64,000 nt of DNA from Calonectria ilicicola (Eukaryota; Ascomycota; Sordariomycetes; Hypocreales; Nectriaceae): the NCBI GenBank assembly GCA_020809705.1, contig CP085827.1, forward strand, positions 1,178,001 to 1,242,000. Direction: 5' to 3'. The notes under the pieces were generated by a model. It was not told the origin of the DNA. It saw only the letters and a list, made by a program, of their open reading frames with translations, and searched no databases. The number at the start of each line of letters is the position of its first letter. The stretch's first letter is position 1. The position numbers and the translations under genes are program-made. Positions 22,545 through 32,926 of this stretch are shown in pieces.

Positions 22545-25358
22545 GGTTGTGATAACTCAGAATTCAAGAAACAGGTCAGCAAATCAGATGCGATCAGCCA
22601 AATGCTGCTTGTAGCAGATTTATGAATGTATGAATGCTGCGATAAAATTCATTGAACTCATTTATTTAAATTTCTTTTTCTTTGCTTAGAAAAAACTCCA
22701 TTCTGCCAAGTTACCAAGGAATGAAGTCAAGAAACGCAAACTGGTCTAGACTACTTGGTGTTTCCTATTCTCCTAATGCCCCTGCTTCTCAGTGCTCAAG
22801 CAAACGCTTTTCTCCCCAAAGTATTCCGCTATTTGTTCCGCTATTCGCTAAGCGATTCATGCAAATACCTTGAAGATTGGGAAGTTCAAGCAGCCGTTCT
22901 AGAGTACCCTCTATGTCGCATGGCAATGCGGAACGTTGCGAACGCCAGTGAGTGCGGCTGAGTTACTTCACAGCATTAAAGTTTCAGTTAACTTTGAACA
23001 TGGCCAGATAAATGAAGAACTGGAATGTTCTCATAGCATATCGTTTAACCTTTGGGCGTTAGTCAAGATCAAATTAAACGTTTTCAAATTTCATCGTGTT
23101 TAGTGCCTTGGGTTTGGCGCAAGTTATCAAGAATGTGACTTAAATGAAGATTCCGAGAAAAGTCAAATGTCAGTTGGCATGTGATTGAACTCGAGACAGT
23201 GTGCAAAACAATTTCACGATAGTTGTCAAGTAAAATCATCCGAAAGTTCCATACACCATATTCTAAAGAAATAATAAAGTTTATTTATTACAACGTGAAT
23301 ACAATTCAACTATTTTCATACAAGATTTGTCCAAGCAAAAACCCTCATTGTATGTACTATAGGGTGGTTGAGTGGGCGATATTCTTTCGCCCCCTACCAC
23401 CCGACAGCAGTGAAAGGTTATGAAATGACAGCTGGCAGTGCATACATTCTGTACTGATGATAAACATAAAATCCTTCAGAGCCTCATATTGTGATATATA
23501 ACATATTGGTGTTGTATTAGTGATGTAGAAAGTGCAATTAATTCCCTTAGCTTCTGGGTCCTCGGGAGCTACGGAGCAGAGGCCCAAAAACACAACAGTG
23601 AGAAATCAAGGCAAAGTGCAGGGCATAATATAGACAGGGGTTCTTCTGACGGTTCTACTTGGGTGACTGGCGGTTAGCTGGATGCCAAGTTGTTTCACTA
23701 GTTCGCCTGATGCTGGGCGCCCCACACGGGGGAGAGGGAAGAAGGAAAAAAGAAAAAATTAATCGTGAGAACGGTCACATGTAGAGGAGCCAAGATATCC
23801 GCGGAATAGTGATTGTGTCAATGAATATTGCTACCCAATATTTGCATGCGCATATCGAATTTCACTGATGGATTTTTTTCTCTTCGACCCAAAAACACAC
23901 AGTGCATGTAGACCGCCTCGGAGAAATAAAAATCGGGTCACGTAATAAATTGCTCTGTTGGCGAAGCAGCTGAAACATCCCTGACGGCAGGGTTATGTCA
24001 CCCTCCATCACTGGTTCAACAAACTGCCTTAGCCGAAATTATTCGATCGTGGAACTTGCACACTTATGGTTAAAGAAACGGCAATTTTAAGCATTTGAAT
24101 AACGTTGAATAGCCACATCGCATAGCCGGATAAGCTTAATCGTGGCCATCGCCCAACGTCCTTTCAACCAAGACCTGTCGCAAAGGGCGGATCTACCTGA
24201 GATCCGGTTTTGCATATTCAACATGTGATATTCCACAACAAATACTGGAGCTAGGAGGTTTGCCAATACTGCCAAGATTTGTAATCGGGGCTTGGTGTTT
24301 GACGTGTAAAATTAGAAAGGGATGCGCTGCAGCCTTAACGGAAAGGAGGCCGTGGAAACCGGTAGAGGGTAATGCTGGATTGTTTCTCCACTAGTCGCAT
24401 TCCATGACGCGGTGCCAATTCTAGCCATGGAGGCGGTAGTTTGAGGTGAAAGTTGTACGTCTCTTTCCCTGCCGTCGTATGAGACGACAACTTAGGGGAT
24501 GCTGGTGTGCCCTGAAACAGCATACAAGATCAACAATTGGCAGGGATGATCCATTGCAACCCCAAGGATCGGATGTACGGCATGGAAGGAGGATTTGCGT
24601 TCTCTTTTCGATCTGTTCCAAATCCGTTCCAATTCAATCTATTGATGTTTTTCAAGTCCAGCGCCACAAGCATGGTGCATTTGCATCTGGAGAATGTCAT
24701 TGACTCCTTCTGCAGATGGTGGTTGAACGCCCGGGCGTCCAAAAATCCATTGGCGGGTTTTTGTGGTTGAAACGGGGTCTGGGGCCTGTCATTGGTGTAA
24801 AAGCGAGAGCGGCCAACACCACGACCGGGTTATCCCCATCTGATACAGTCGTCCCATATTTCAACCCCCCTACTTGTTTCAATCTCGGTGTTTATCCCAG
24901 GTTGGATGTACCCCCGCTGTCTCAAATAGGCATGGTGGCTTGCATCTCCCGCGATGGCCCTCTTGCTGGTGACGATACCCTGGCGACTTTGGATGTCTTG
25001 TGGTTGCATTTTCAAGACGGCATTTTCTGTAATTGGTGCACTTTTTCGTTGTCAAGTTTCCCAATGGCATTTGCTGGGCCACGTCCCCACAACTGCTCCT
25101 TAATCCAGGTGACACCAATATCGGCGTACCTAGATGATCGAAACAATGGATGGGATGGTTGAGCATATTTTGAATATAAAACTTCAAGTTTGGCATCCTC
25201 AAGTTTGAGTTTCTTCAGGTCAGACAACAGTCTCCCATTACAACTTTCGCCCTTCAATCTTCATCTTCTTTTCGACTTTACTCTTACCTCTTGGTGGACT
25301 GGATCCCCTCCTTGTATTTGTCTACTTTCACGAAAATCATTCAACTCTTTAGCCCAAA
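22545..25358. other. Long intergenic region between divergent secreted-enzyme genes
   Basis: About 2.8 kb shared upstream of the LPMO (minus) and the pectate lyase (plus). Short open frames on both strands (for example 24716-25162, 148 codons) show no domains. The region probably holds both promoters. The final 200 bp has a TATA box and a CT-rich leader for the pectate lyase. Confidence 0.5.
25175..25180 (+). promoter_or_regulatory. TATA box of the pectate lyase gene
   Basis: TATAAA lies 179 bp upstream of the pectate lyase ATG and is followed by a pyrimidine-rich stretch (CTTTACTCTTACCTC near 25281), the usual layout of a strongly transcribed fungal promoter. Confidence 0.5.
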
Positions 25359-26348
25359 ATGAAGTTCTCTCAGATTGCTCCTCTGGCCGCCATCCTTGGC
25401 CTTGCCACTGCCAGCCCCACCCCCACCTTCCAGAAGGTCGACCGATCCATCGACAAGCGCGCTGCCATCACTGACGCCTGTGACATTGGTTACGCTAGCA
25501 CTAACGGTGGTACCACTGGTGGTGCTGGTGGCACTACCACCACTGTTTCCTCCCTGGCTCAGTTCAGCTCCGCTGCTGAGGCTGATGCCAAGGCCGTCAT
25601 TGTTGTTAGCGGTGCCATTTCTGGCTCTGCCAAGATCCGAGTTGGCTCCAACAAGACCATTGTCGGCAAGTCTGGCGCTTCCTTGACTGGAATTGGTCTG
25701 TACATTAAGGACCAGACCAACGTCATTGTCCGCAACCTTGCCATCAAGAAGGTTGTTGCCGACAACGGTGATGCTATCGGCATCCAGAAGTCCACCAACG
25801 TCTGGGTCGACCACTGCGACCTGTCTTCTGACCGAAGCAACGGCAAGGATTACTACGATGGTCTCCTTGACATCACCCACGCCTCCGACTGGGTTACCGT
25901 CTCCAACACCTACTTCCATGACCACTACAAGAACTCCCTGGTTGGCCACTCCGACAGCAACTCTGCTGAGGATACCGGCAAGCTCCACGTGACCTACGCC
26001 AACAACTACTGGTCCAACGTTGGATCTCGTCTGCCCTCCGTCCGATTCGGCACTGCTCACATCTACAACAACTACTACGCTGATGTCGAGACCTCTGGTA
26101 TCAACACTCGCATGGGTGCTCAGGTTCTTGTCGAGTCCACCGCCTTCTCCAACGTCAAGAAGGCCATCACCAGCGCTGACTCTGACGAGACCGGTACCGC
26201 TGCTGTTAACGATATCGACCTTGGTGGCAGCACCAACGATGCCCCTACCGGAAGCGCTTTCTCTGTGTCCTACAAGTACACCCTTCTCGGTAGCTCCAAG
26301 GTCAAGAGCTCCGTTGTCGGATCTGCTGGCAGCACCCTGTCCTTTTAA
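25359..26348 (+). CDS. Pectate lyase, polysaccharide lyase family 1, secreted
   Basis: An intronless frame of 329 residues. The signal peptide is about residues 1-18 (LGLATA/SPTP). A short propeptide ends at a Kex2-type Lys33-Arg34, after which the mature chain starts AAITDACDIGYASTNGGTTG. The parallel beta-helix motifs of PL1 are present: VWVDHCDLSS (about residue 148), with the calcium-ligand aspartates following in DYYDGLLDITH, and SRLPSVRFG.AHIYNNYY (about residue 223), containing the catalytic arginine. The enzyme cleaves de-esterified pectate by beta-elimination with calcium. Codon use is strongly biased to C-ending codons, the pattern of a highly expressed gene, which creates a long false open frame on the other strand. 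Confidence 0.96.
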   Translation: MKFSQIAPLAAILGLATASPTPTFQKVDRSIDKRAAITDACDIGYASTNGGTTGGAGGTTTTVSSLAQFSSAAEADAKAVIVVSGAISGSAKIRVGSNKTIVGKSGASLTGIGLYIKDQTNVIVRNLAIKKVVADNGDAIGIQKSTNVWVDHCDLSSDRSNGKDYYDGLLDITHASDWVTVSNTYFHDHYKNSLVGHSDSNSAEDTGKLHVTYANNYWSNVGSRLPSVRFGTAHIYNNYYADVETSGINTRMGAQVLVESTAFSNVKKAITSADSDETGTAAVNDIDLGGSTNDAPTGSAFSVSYKYTLLGSSKVKSSVVGSAGSTLSF

Positions 26349-26748
26349 GTAGCTAAAGGCCCTATGTGAATGAAGCGAAGTATGAAGTTGAAGGGAAATT
26401 TTGCAATGTGTATATAGTTTAGTACGTATAGTCGGGTACATATTTACTCTTATATATATCTGCTAGTTTGGTGCCGGCGCCCCAAATCTATATCTTGAGT
26501 ACAATTATCGAAATCTCTTTGGACATGCACTGTGACGTAGAAAGTCTCTTGCAAATGACATAAAGTGGTTTAAACTCCACGTTTGCGATATTTCGTTATT
26601 CATACTAGCTACATCGTGTGGAATGGAATGAATACGTAACCTATAATGTAACCTTTCTCCCTCTTATCGTTTTACTGTCCTCGACTATGGTGGATCTTAA
26701 AGTTTAAGCTGCTGAGACTTTGACAGTGTCGAGAAACTCTTGTGATAT
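26349..26748. other. Spacer between convergent genes
   Basis: 400 bp between the pectate lyase and zinc transporter 3' ends. It contains TATATATATC near 26450-26460 and other A+T-rich words suited to 3' end formation. No gene. Confidence 0.5.
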
Positions 26749-28272
26749 CTATGCAAAAGCTCCCACAATAGACATACCAAGTGCTGTTCATCATTAGCTA
26801 AGCGCAAATCAGACAAAGGACTCTCATAATTACCTCCAAGGAGCACCCAGAAGAATGCAGCCATCTTTTCTTTCTTATCCTTCATTCCGTGCTCGGACAT
26901 GAAGTCTTCTACCAACAAGTCGACCAGCGCAGCGTAGATTAGTAAGCCCGAGGAGCTGAATTCCGTTAGTGTCATGGTATTTAGAGTCTTGCAGGGTACT
27001 TACATGGCGTTGAATACTCCGACAATAATGAGGCCGAATGCACTTTCGGGATCATAAGCACCTCGGGTCAAGAGACCAATGGCCTGACCGATGGGAGCGG
27101 TAGTGCCGAAAGCAAAAACAAGAATCCAGGGACGAGGACTATTTTTGGGGTAGGGCACAGCAGCGATACGGGCTCCAAGGCCAAGACCCTCAAACATTTG
27201 ATGAAACAAAATTGCAATCAGCAAGATGACGAAGCCATCGACAGTAATAGAAACAGTCATTCCCACAAAGACAGAATGAAAAAGAATACCGCATTCAAGC
27301 AGTGTGATATTTGTGGACATCTTTTTGAACACAGCTGGGTCGACAGTTTGTCCTTCCTCATCGAAGGAGAATGCGGACTTTTCCATTGTGAATTCGTTGA
27401 CAGGAATGGTAGATGATGGGAGCTGGTACGATTTGATCATTTCCAGCATCTCAGAGCGTTGGTAAATATATTGTTCATAAAAAACAATAAACCAAGCAGG
27501 CATAGTGGAGGTTAACTGCTCCTGGGCAGCATCGCCTTTAGTCCAATTTGATTGAGCCGCGTATATTTTATTTGTCATCTTTTCGAACTCGATCTCATCG
27601 TCCATTGTTGATTCCATGGTTCGTGTTCTCGAGAGGCCTTCTTGCGGTGGCGGTGGTCGTTGCGGAGGGGTCAATCCTCGAGAAGCATTGCCTGCCGAAG
27701 GATCAGGAAGGCCGTGGCTATGTCCTCCAGTCTTGGCATTGAGATACATCTCGATGACAAACAAGATGAACATGGATCCCATCATGATGGCTCCAGGAAT
27801 AGCGGGGTAATCATCGGTAAAGAGGTCGGGAAGGCAAGGATTCATGAGATTTCCAAAGGCAGTGGGGAGAAGCTGGAAGGGTCGTCAATAGCTGTGTTGA
27901 GGCTGGAGTGAGACTAGATGAACTCACGTGAACAAATGCAGTTGCAACAAGAACACCGGTACCAAAGTGCTTGCAGGCGAATAAAGCCTTCGCCAAAGTC
28001 TTCGAACGTGCGTACTTCCTAGCAGCCACTGGGAATCCGGCACCTATCATTGCGTTAGAAGCCTTTGAGGTGATGTGATCGATGGGGTTGCTTACCGATC
28101 AAAGATGCTATCAACACCATGACTAGAAGACATTATAGTTAGTAACTTTCAAGATACAATATTGAAACTGAATCTTACAAAGCGCAGCAACATGGAGAGG
28201 GAGATCGTATTCCTCGGCAGCTTCTCCAGGCTGAGTGCCGCACTGGGGCTTGGCTGATTCTGCGGAATCCAT
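26749..28272 (-). CDS. ZIP-family zinc/iron transporter (plasma-membrane Zrt-like)
   Basis: The start at 28272 gives MDSAESAKPQCG. Several small introns interrupt the first 150 codons and two interrupt the end. Joined exons read HVAALFMVLIASLIGAGFPV, FACKHFGTGVLVATAFVH, LLPTAFGNLMNPCLP, then a long cytoplasmic loop (GGHSHGLPDPS, PPQRPPPPQEG), HSVFVGMTVSIT and HQMFEGLGLGAR. The last exons give SSGLLIYAALVDLLVEDF and VLLG-ALGMSIVGAFA. The His residues of HSVFVG and the HQ.FEG pair are the metal-coordinating positions of ZIP membrane helices 4-5, and HSH in the loop is the usual zinc-sensing stretch. Eight membrane helices are expected. The last intron is needed to reach the canonical C-terminus. 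It imports zinc into the cytosol. Confidence 0.93.
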
Positions 28273-30412
28273 AATTGTAACTTGTTTGGTGTTTAAGAAA
28301 ACAAACAGAAGAGGAGAATTTTGAGGGGAAATTATAAAGATATAATGCAAAACTTTTCACGCCAACGAATGGTTGTTCGGACCGGCCTAGACGATTACAA
28401 AACAAACAGGAACGGAAACGGATGGTAAACCGGGAAAAAGAAGAAGAAGAAGCCACCGCGATCCAGTCGTCAGTGATGAAAGTGATGAAATGGTATGAGC
28501 GACCGGTTATTATGTTCTTGGCCCAGATTTAACAGGCCTGGTCAAGTAGTAATCCGGAGTAGCGAGAGTGACGTGTCGATTTGACGCGCGACGTTAGTAG
28601 CGCCCATGTCCTTGATCAAACCAAGATCTGCAACACTTTTCCCCAAGGGGTTGTTGATACTGCAGGTTTGCCCAAAAATAGAGGAACGACTCCAAAAAGT
28701 TTATCTCGAGCAGTTCACCATGAACTTTTGTTCGGTTGCAACGCCGAACTGGGCGGGCCTTGCGACAGTACTGGTCACGCTGTGATTGAATGGGATATTG
28801 GACCGCAGATTGGTTGCATTCATGCAGTGAATGCGATAAAGGAAATGTAACAATGCGTTTCCTTCGATATGTGCTGCTACCTTCAGTATGCAGCATGGGA
28901 AAGCAAAAAGTACATTTGCAACCGGAAGTGATTCGAATGCTACAGCCGAGGCTGAAAATGAGATCCAAGAAACTCCAATAATAGAAGAAACATCCCGCAT
29001 TGAGTCCATGTTAGCGAAGTGAACATTACCAAGAGATTCCAAACCACACGAAAGCAACATGTGGAGGGATGCCGAATGATTGTCGATTCACCAACTTGGT
29101 CAAGTGGGGCACCGTAGTAGCTGTGACTATAGTATTGCTTTGTGCCAAGAGATCGCCTAAGCCATTCAAAAACTACCCGAGCTCCGAAGAAGGCGAATGA
29201 AACACAACGACATCTTGGCAACCATCGCAGGGTGGCCCACATCCCGGGCCAAGGCTTGAGAATGTCATCGTCTGGCTGAGAGAGGTTCGTTGATGCAAGA
29301 TTATTTCGAATAGTATATCCTGGACCCCAATGATACGAGAGCCGCCTTCCCCATCTCAACCTTAGCCCCAAGCTTGTTGTGTCGTTTCAGGGTGTAGCTG
29401 AAATTCGACAGAAATGCACCCATGCGTTCCATCCGGCAGTTGGCTTGTGATATTATTGGCATAGCGTGCCGCCAAGGAAATAGGGTCGGACAAGCGCTAA
29501 AAAGGAAAAAAATAACAAAGGCACGACAGTGCAGCACTCTGATGCATGATGTACCGGAAGTGTTGTCGGATTTGAGTCAAGACCGTTTCACGCACGGCCC
29601 GAGGGGATCCGGAGAGGCTAAATTCCGGTATCTGCGCCTGTTCCAAGAGCCGCTGATCCTGGTTTCACATACTTCTCTAGTACGTAAGCTGAGCATGAAA
29701 CACAGAGTCGCAGTAGATGCCATTGGCGGGTCCGCTTTTTATCGCCCCATGGCCAAGCACGCGAGCGGCGATGAAGAGATGGAAGACCGAGACTGCCAAG
29801 ATGATCAAGCAAATACGAAGCTTTCACCCGAAACCCTTGGCCGGGAAAAAGTCCTTCAGGAAGGAGGGTATGCGGTGATGAGTAGGATTCACAATCTGAA
29901 AAAGAGACGTGCCCGCGAGACGTTGTGGTTACGACGGCACTTGCATACGGTGCCGCGGTGCCAATGCGGCCCAGCACACTGCATATGACGACGCATCTCC
30001 GTAAATTGACAATGGCATATACCCCTGCACGGAAGCTGGTTACGGAGTCTAGCCGGCAAGTCCGAAGATATCAACATCCGGGCATGGTGGGGATTTCATA
30101 GTCCATCGACTATGTGCTTGCGTGGACAGTTGTTTGGGTACTCGCGATGGCGTCTTGGCGAACAATGGACCCAGCCCCCTCGTATGATGGATATGACGAA
30201 GAAGTTTGCTCAAGATCTATATAATCAATGTGATATTAGACAAAAGAACAATAAAATTATTCTATAAAAAATAAAGCAGTTGTATAAATGACTGAACTCC
30301 TGCTCCTTCTATCCTAGGATCTATTTCGTAATAGGAGCTTGCAGGATCTCCCGCTCATGAAGAATTCTTTTTTTTGCGATTCTATCAATATTGGCACAAA
30401 GGAAAAACTGAT
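28273..30412. other. Long intergenic region without a recognised gene
   Basis: About 2.1 kb. The first 300 bp is the probable zinc transporter promoter. A 188-codon frame (29422-29988, plus) and overlapping minus-strand frames (28940-29371, 29618-29977) have no domain and contradict each other. The 3' flank of the ABC transporter occupies the right end. Confidence 0.45.
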
Positions 30413-32926
30413 CTAAAGGGAATTGGACGACAACAAACGATCCTGATTATGATTCTCTCCGGCTTGTATTCTCCACAGCTCATGGTACTTTCCTTGCGTT
30501 TTGAGTAACTCGGCGTGTGTACCCTTCTCAATAACGACTCCTTGGTCGACTACCAAGATTTGATCGGCATTGACAACTGTCGAAAGGCGGTGGGCAATCA
30601 AGAAGGTTGTCCTCTGCTTCTTTAATGCGTCCAGTGCGCCTTGGATAGCCGATTCTGTGCTTGTGTCGACAGCGCTAGTAGCCTCGTCCAAAATGAGGAT
30701 GGGAGGGTTCTTCAAGAATACCCGCGCAATGGCAAGTCGCTGAATCTCACCACCAGAGAGCTTGACACCTTGCTCTCCAACCTTGGTCATGTAACCTTCC
30801 GGGAAGGTGAGAATTTTGTCATGGATTGCTGCAGCGCGGCATGCCTCGAAAATTTCCTCATCTGAGGCATAAGGACGAGCGTATCGAAGATTCTCCAAGA
30901 TGGATGCGTTGAAGAGCAGAGGGTCTTGTGGAACTACTCCAAAAGCATCCCTCAGGGAACTCAATGTTACGTTTTGAATATTCTGGCCATCGATCGAAAT
31001 CTCGCCAGAATCAACGTCGTAAAATCGGAGCAGTAGTTTGAGAATGGTCGACTTGCCAGCACCAGTGGCACCAACTAAAGCAACCGTCTGACCTGGGTGG
31101 GCCGAAATCTCGAGATTCTGGACCGAGGGCCTCTTCGGGTGGTACGAAAAGAAGACATCGGAAAACTTGACATGGCCTTTCCCGAGCGTGAGCGGCTTGG
31201 CCCCTTCCTTGTCAAAGACGGTTGGCTGGGTCTGCAACAGGTCAAGCAATCGCTCAGCGTCAACAAGGTCAGCCATCAGGTAGCGATAATTATGCGAGAG
31301 GAATTTCAGAGGATAAATCAAGTAATCCCAATACTGGATCAAGAAGACAAAATCTCCGGGCGAGGCCCGACCATGAGAAATCTCATAAATGGCCAGGGCG
31401 GACAAGGCAAAGAAGGTCAAAGGCGCCATGCCTTCGAGGATGGCCTGGATATAAGCGTCACGGGTTCCCCACTTCATGTTTGCCGCCATGCGCACATCAA
31501 CGGCATCACGGAAACGGCGTCTCTCAAAGCCAAACATGTTGAAATATGTCACTGTTTGCCAGCCCTGGATTGCCTGGTGCATGACTCTGGCCTCCTCTCG
31601 TTCGGCTTTGGCCAACTTGCGTCGGTTTTCGATGTTCCAGTTGGAAGTGAAAACCTCCAAGGACAGGAATGCGACAGTCGCAACCAGCATGGCAAGGGCA
31701 ACAAAAATGTTGAATTTTTTATACAGCAGGCCGAGAGCCAGGATCAAATCAATGAATGTCGGCAAGATTTCGATGACGGCAGTCTCCAAGAGGTTGGTGA
31801 GGGCTTCTCCCTGTTCCACGGCCTTCATGACTTCTGCAGAATCTCTTTCGGAATGAAACTCCATGGAAAGGCCCATGACGTGGTTGAATGAGGCGTTGGC
31901 GATCTGACGGTAGGAGAACTGCTTGATTGGGATCTTGGCCAAGGCCTCGATTAGGCCCAGACCAGAATCATCATTGATTAGATTTAGCACAAACCAGACA
32001 ACCAGAGCTGGATACGGGCTTTGGTGTCCTAGTAGCTTGTCTGTTACGATACCGAGTTGTCGTGGGACGAGAATGTTTAGCACTCTCCTGCCAGCCAAAG
32101 TGAACATGCTGATGACCAAGCAAATCTGGACTTTCCGGTCTCTCCGCGGGATCAAGTAGGGTGTAAGGATAGAGAAACCCTTGAGATAGCCAAGCCAGCC
32201 GCCTGCTTGTTTGAGTTTCTTGGCACGGAGGCGCTTCATCTCGGCGTCTTCATCTTCGTCAGAATCGTATTCAGATCCATCTTCTACATCGGTTTCAGAG
32301 CCATCAACCGAGCTTTGGGTGCCGTAGTTGACTGAAGTCTGCGAGCTGTTTCGGGCTTGGGCTTGGGCTGAGAGGAATGGCCGGGCCTCTTCAGCCAAGG
32401 CGTCCTCACTACCCCGGGCCCGAGCCCGACCTGCGACGACGAGGAGAGACATGGCGGCTAAGATTCGAATGCCCTGGAATACCAACAGCACGATTGGTCT
32501 CCAGCCATGCAGCGGACGGGTGGCGGACGTTGCAAGTAAAGGAATCTCAAAAAGTACTGTGATGAAAGCGGCGCCAAGTGTTGTGCGCCATGTTGTAGCT
32601 TTTCGTAACACGACGGCAGACCATATTAGTGCCAGAATAACGGTATACAACAGGCGGGATTGGTAGAGATCGAGTGCATCTTTTTGGCTAACGGTGACTG
32701 CGGCGTCCGCAATGGAGGAGATGATGAGAGCACCGCACAATAGGGGATTTGAAGGTCGGCTCATTTGCTTGGCGTTTCGGCCGAGAAGCATTGCACCTGT
32801 GACAAAGGCGGTTACAGCGAACGCACCGCCGTAGTGGAGGTATTGGGAGGCTGGTGAAGGTGGCATTAGGGCGGATGATGTAAGTCGCGAGTCGCGAGCC
32901 GCAAATGGAGCGAGGGGAGCGGACAT
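30413..32926 (-). CDS. ABC transporter, half-size, HMT1/ABCB6 type (heavy-metal tolerance)
   Basis: One uninterrupted frame of 837 codons. The N-terminal third has about five hydrophobic helices (residues 30-165), followed by an acidic Ser/Asp/Glu-rich linker (about 200-235). The core six-helix transporter domain (about 265-560) and one nucleotide-binding domain follow. Walker A GATGAGKST is at about 618-626, the signature LSGGE near 721, Walker B ILILDEATSAVD near 742, and the switch His is in IAHRLST. An extra N-terminal membrane domain on a half transporter is the layout of vacuolar HMT1 of fission yeast and ABCB6. Those move phytochelatin- or glutathione-conjugated metals into the vacuole. 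The substrate is inferred from family only. Confidence 0.94.
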   Translation of the reverse strand: MSAPLAPFAARDSRLTSSALMPPSPASQYLHYGGAFAVTAFVTGAMLLGRNAKQMSRPSNPLLCGALIISSIADAAVTVSQKDALDLYQSRLLYTVILALIWSAVVLRKATTWRTTLGAAFITVLFEIPLLATSATRPLHGWRPIVLLVFQGIRILAAMSLLVVAGRARARGSEDALAEEARPFLSAQAQARNSSQTSVNYGTQSSVDGSETDVEDGSEYDSDEDEDAEMKRLRAKKLKQAGGWLGYLKGFSILTPYLIPRRDRKVQICLVISMFTLAGRRVLNILVPRQLGIVTDKLLGHQSPYPALVVWFVLNLINDDSGLGLIEALAKIPIKQFSYRQIANASFNHVMGLSMEFHSERDSAEVMKAVEQGEALTNLLETAVIEILPTFIDLILALGLLYKKFNIFVALAMLVATVAFLSLEVFTSNWNIENRRKLAKAEREEARVMHQAIQGWQTVTYFNMFGFERRRFRDAVDVRMAANMKWGTRDAYIQAILEGMAPLTFFALSALAIYEISHGRASPGDFVFLIQYWDYLIYPLKFLSHNYRYLMADLVDAERLLDLLQTQPTVFDKEGAKPLTLGKGHVKFSDVFFSYHPKRPSVQNLEISAHPGQTVALVGATGAGKSTILKLLLRFYDVDSGEISIDGQNIQNVTLSSLRDAFGVVPQDPLLFNASILENLRYARPYASDEEIFEACRAAAIHDKILTFPEGYMTKVGEQGVKLSGGEIQRLAIARVFLKNPPILILDEATSAVDTSTESAIQGALDALKKQRTTFLIAHRLSTVVNADQILVVDQGVVIEKGTHAELLKTQGKYHELWRIQAGENHNQDRLLSSNSL

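Noticed and set aside
25341..26441. 366-codon open frame on the minus strand
   Set aside because: It is the exact antisense of the pectate lyase and results from that gene's C-ending codon bias; the sense protein has signal peptide and catalytic motifs.
29422..29988. 188-codon plus-strand frame
   Set aside because: No domain, no splice partner, and overlapping minus-strand frames are just as long; left as intergenic.
31097..31891. 264-codon plus-strand frame
   Set aside because: Lies wholly inside the ABC transporter on the other strand, with no domain of its own.
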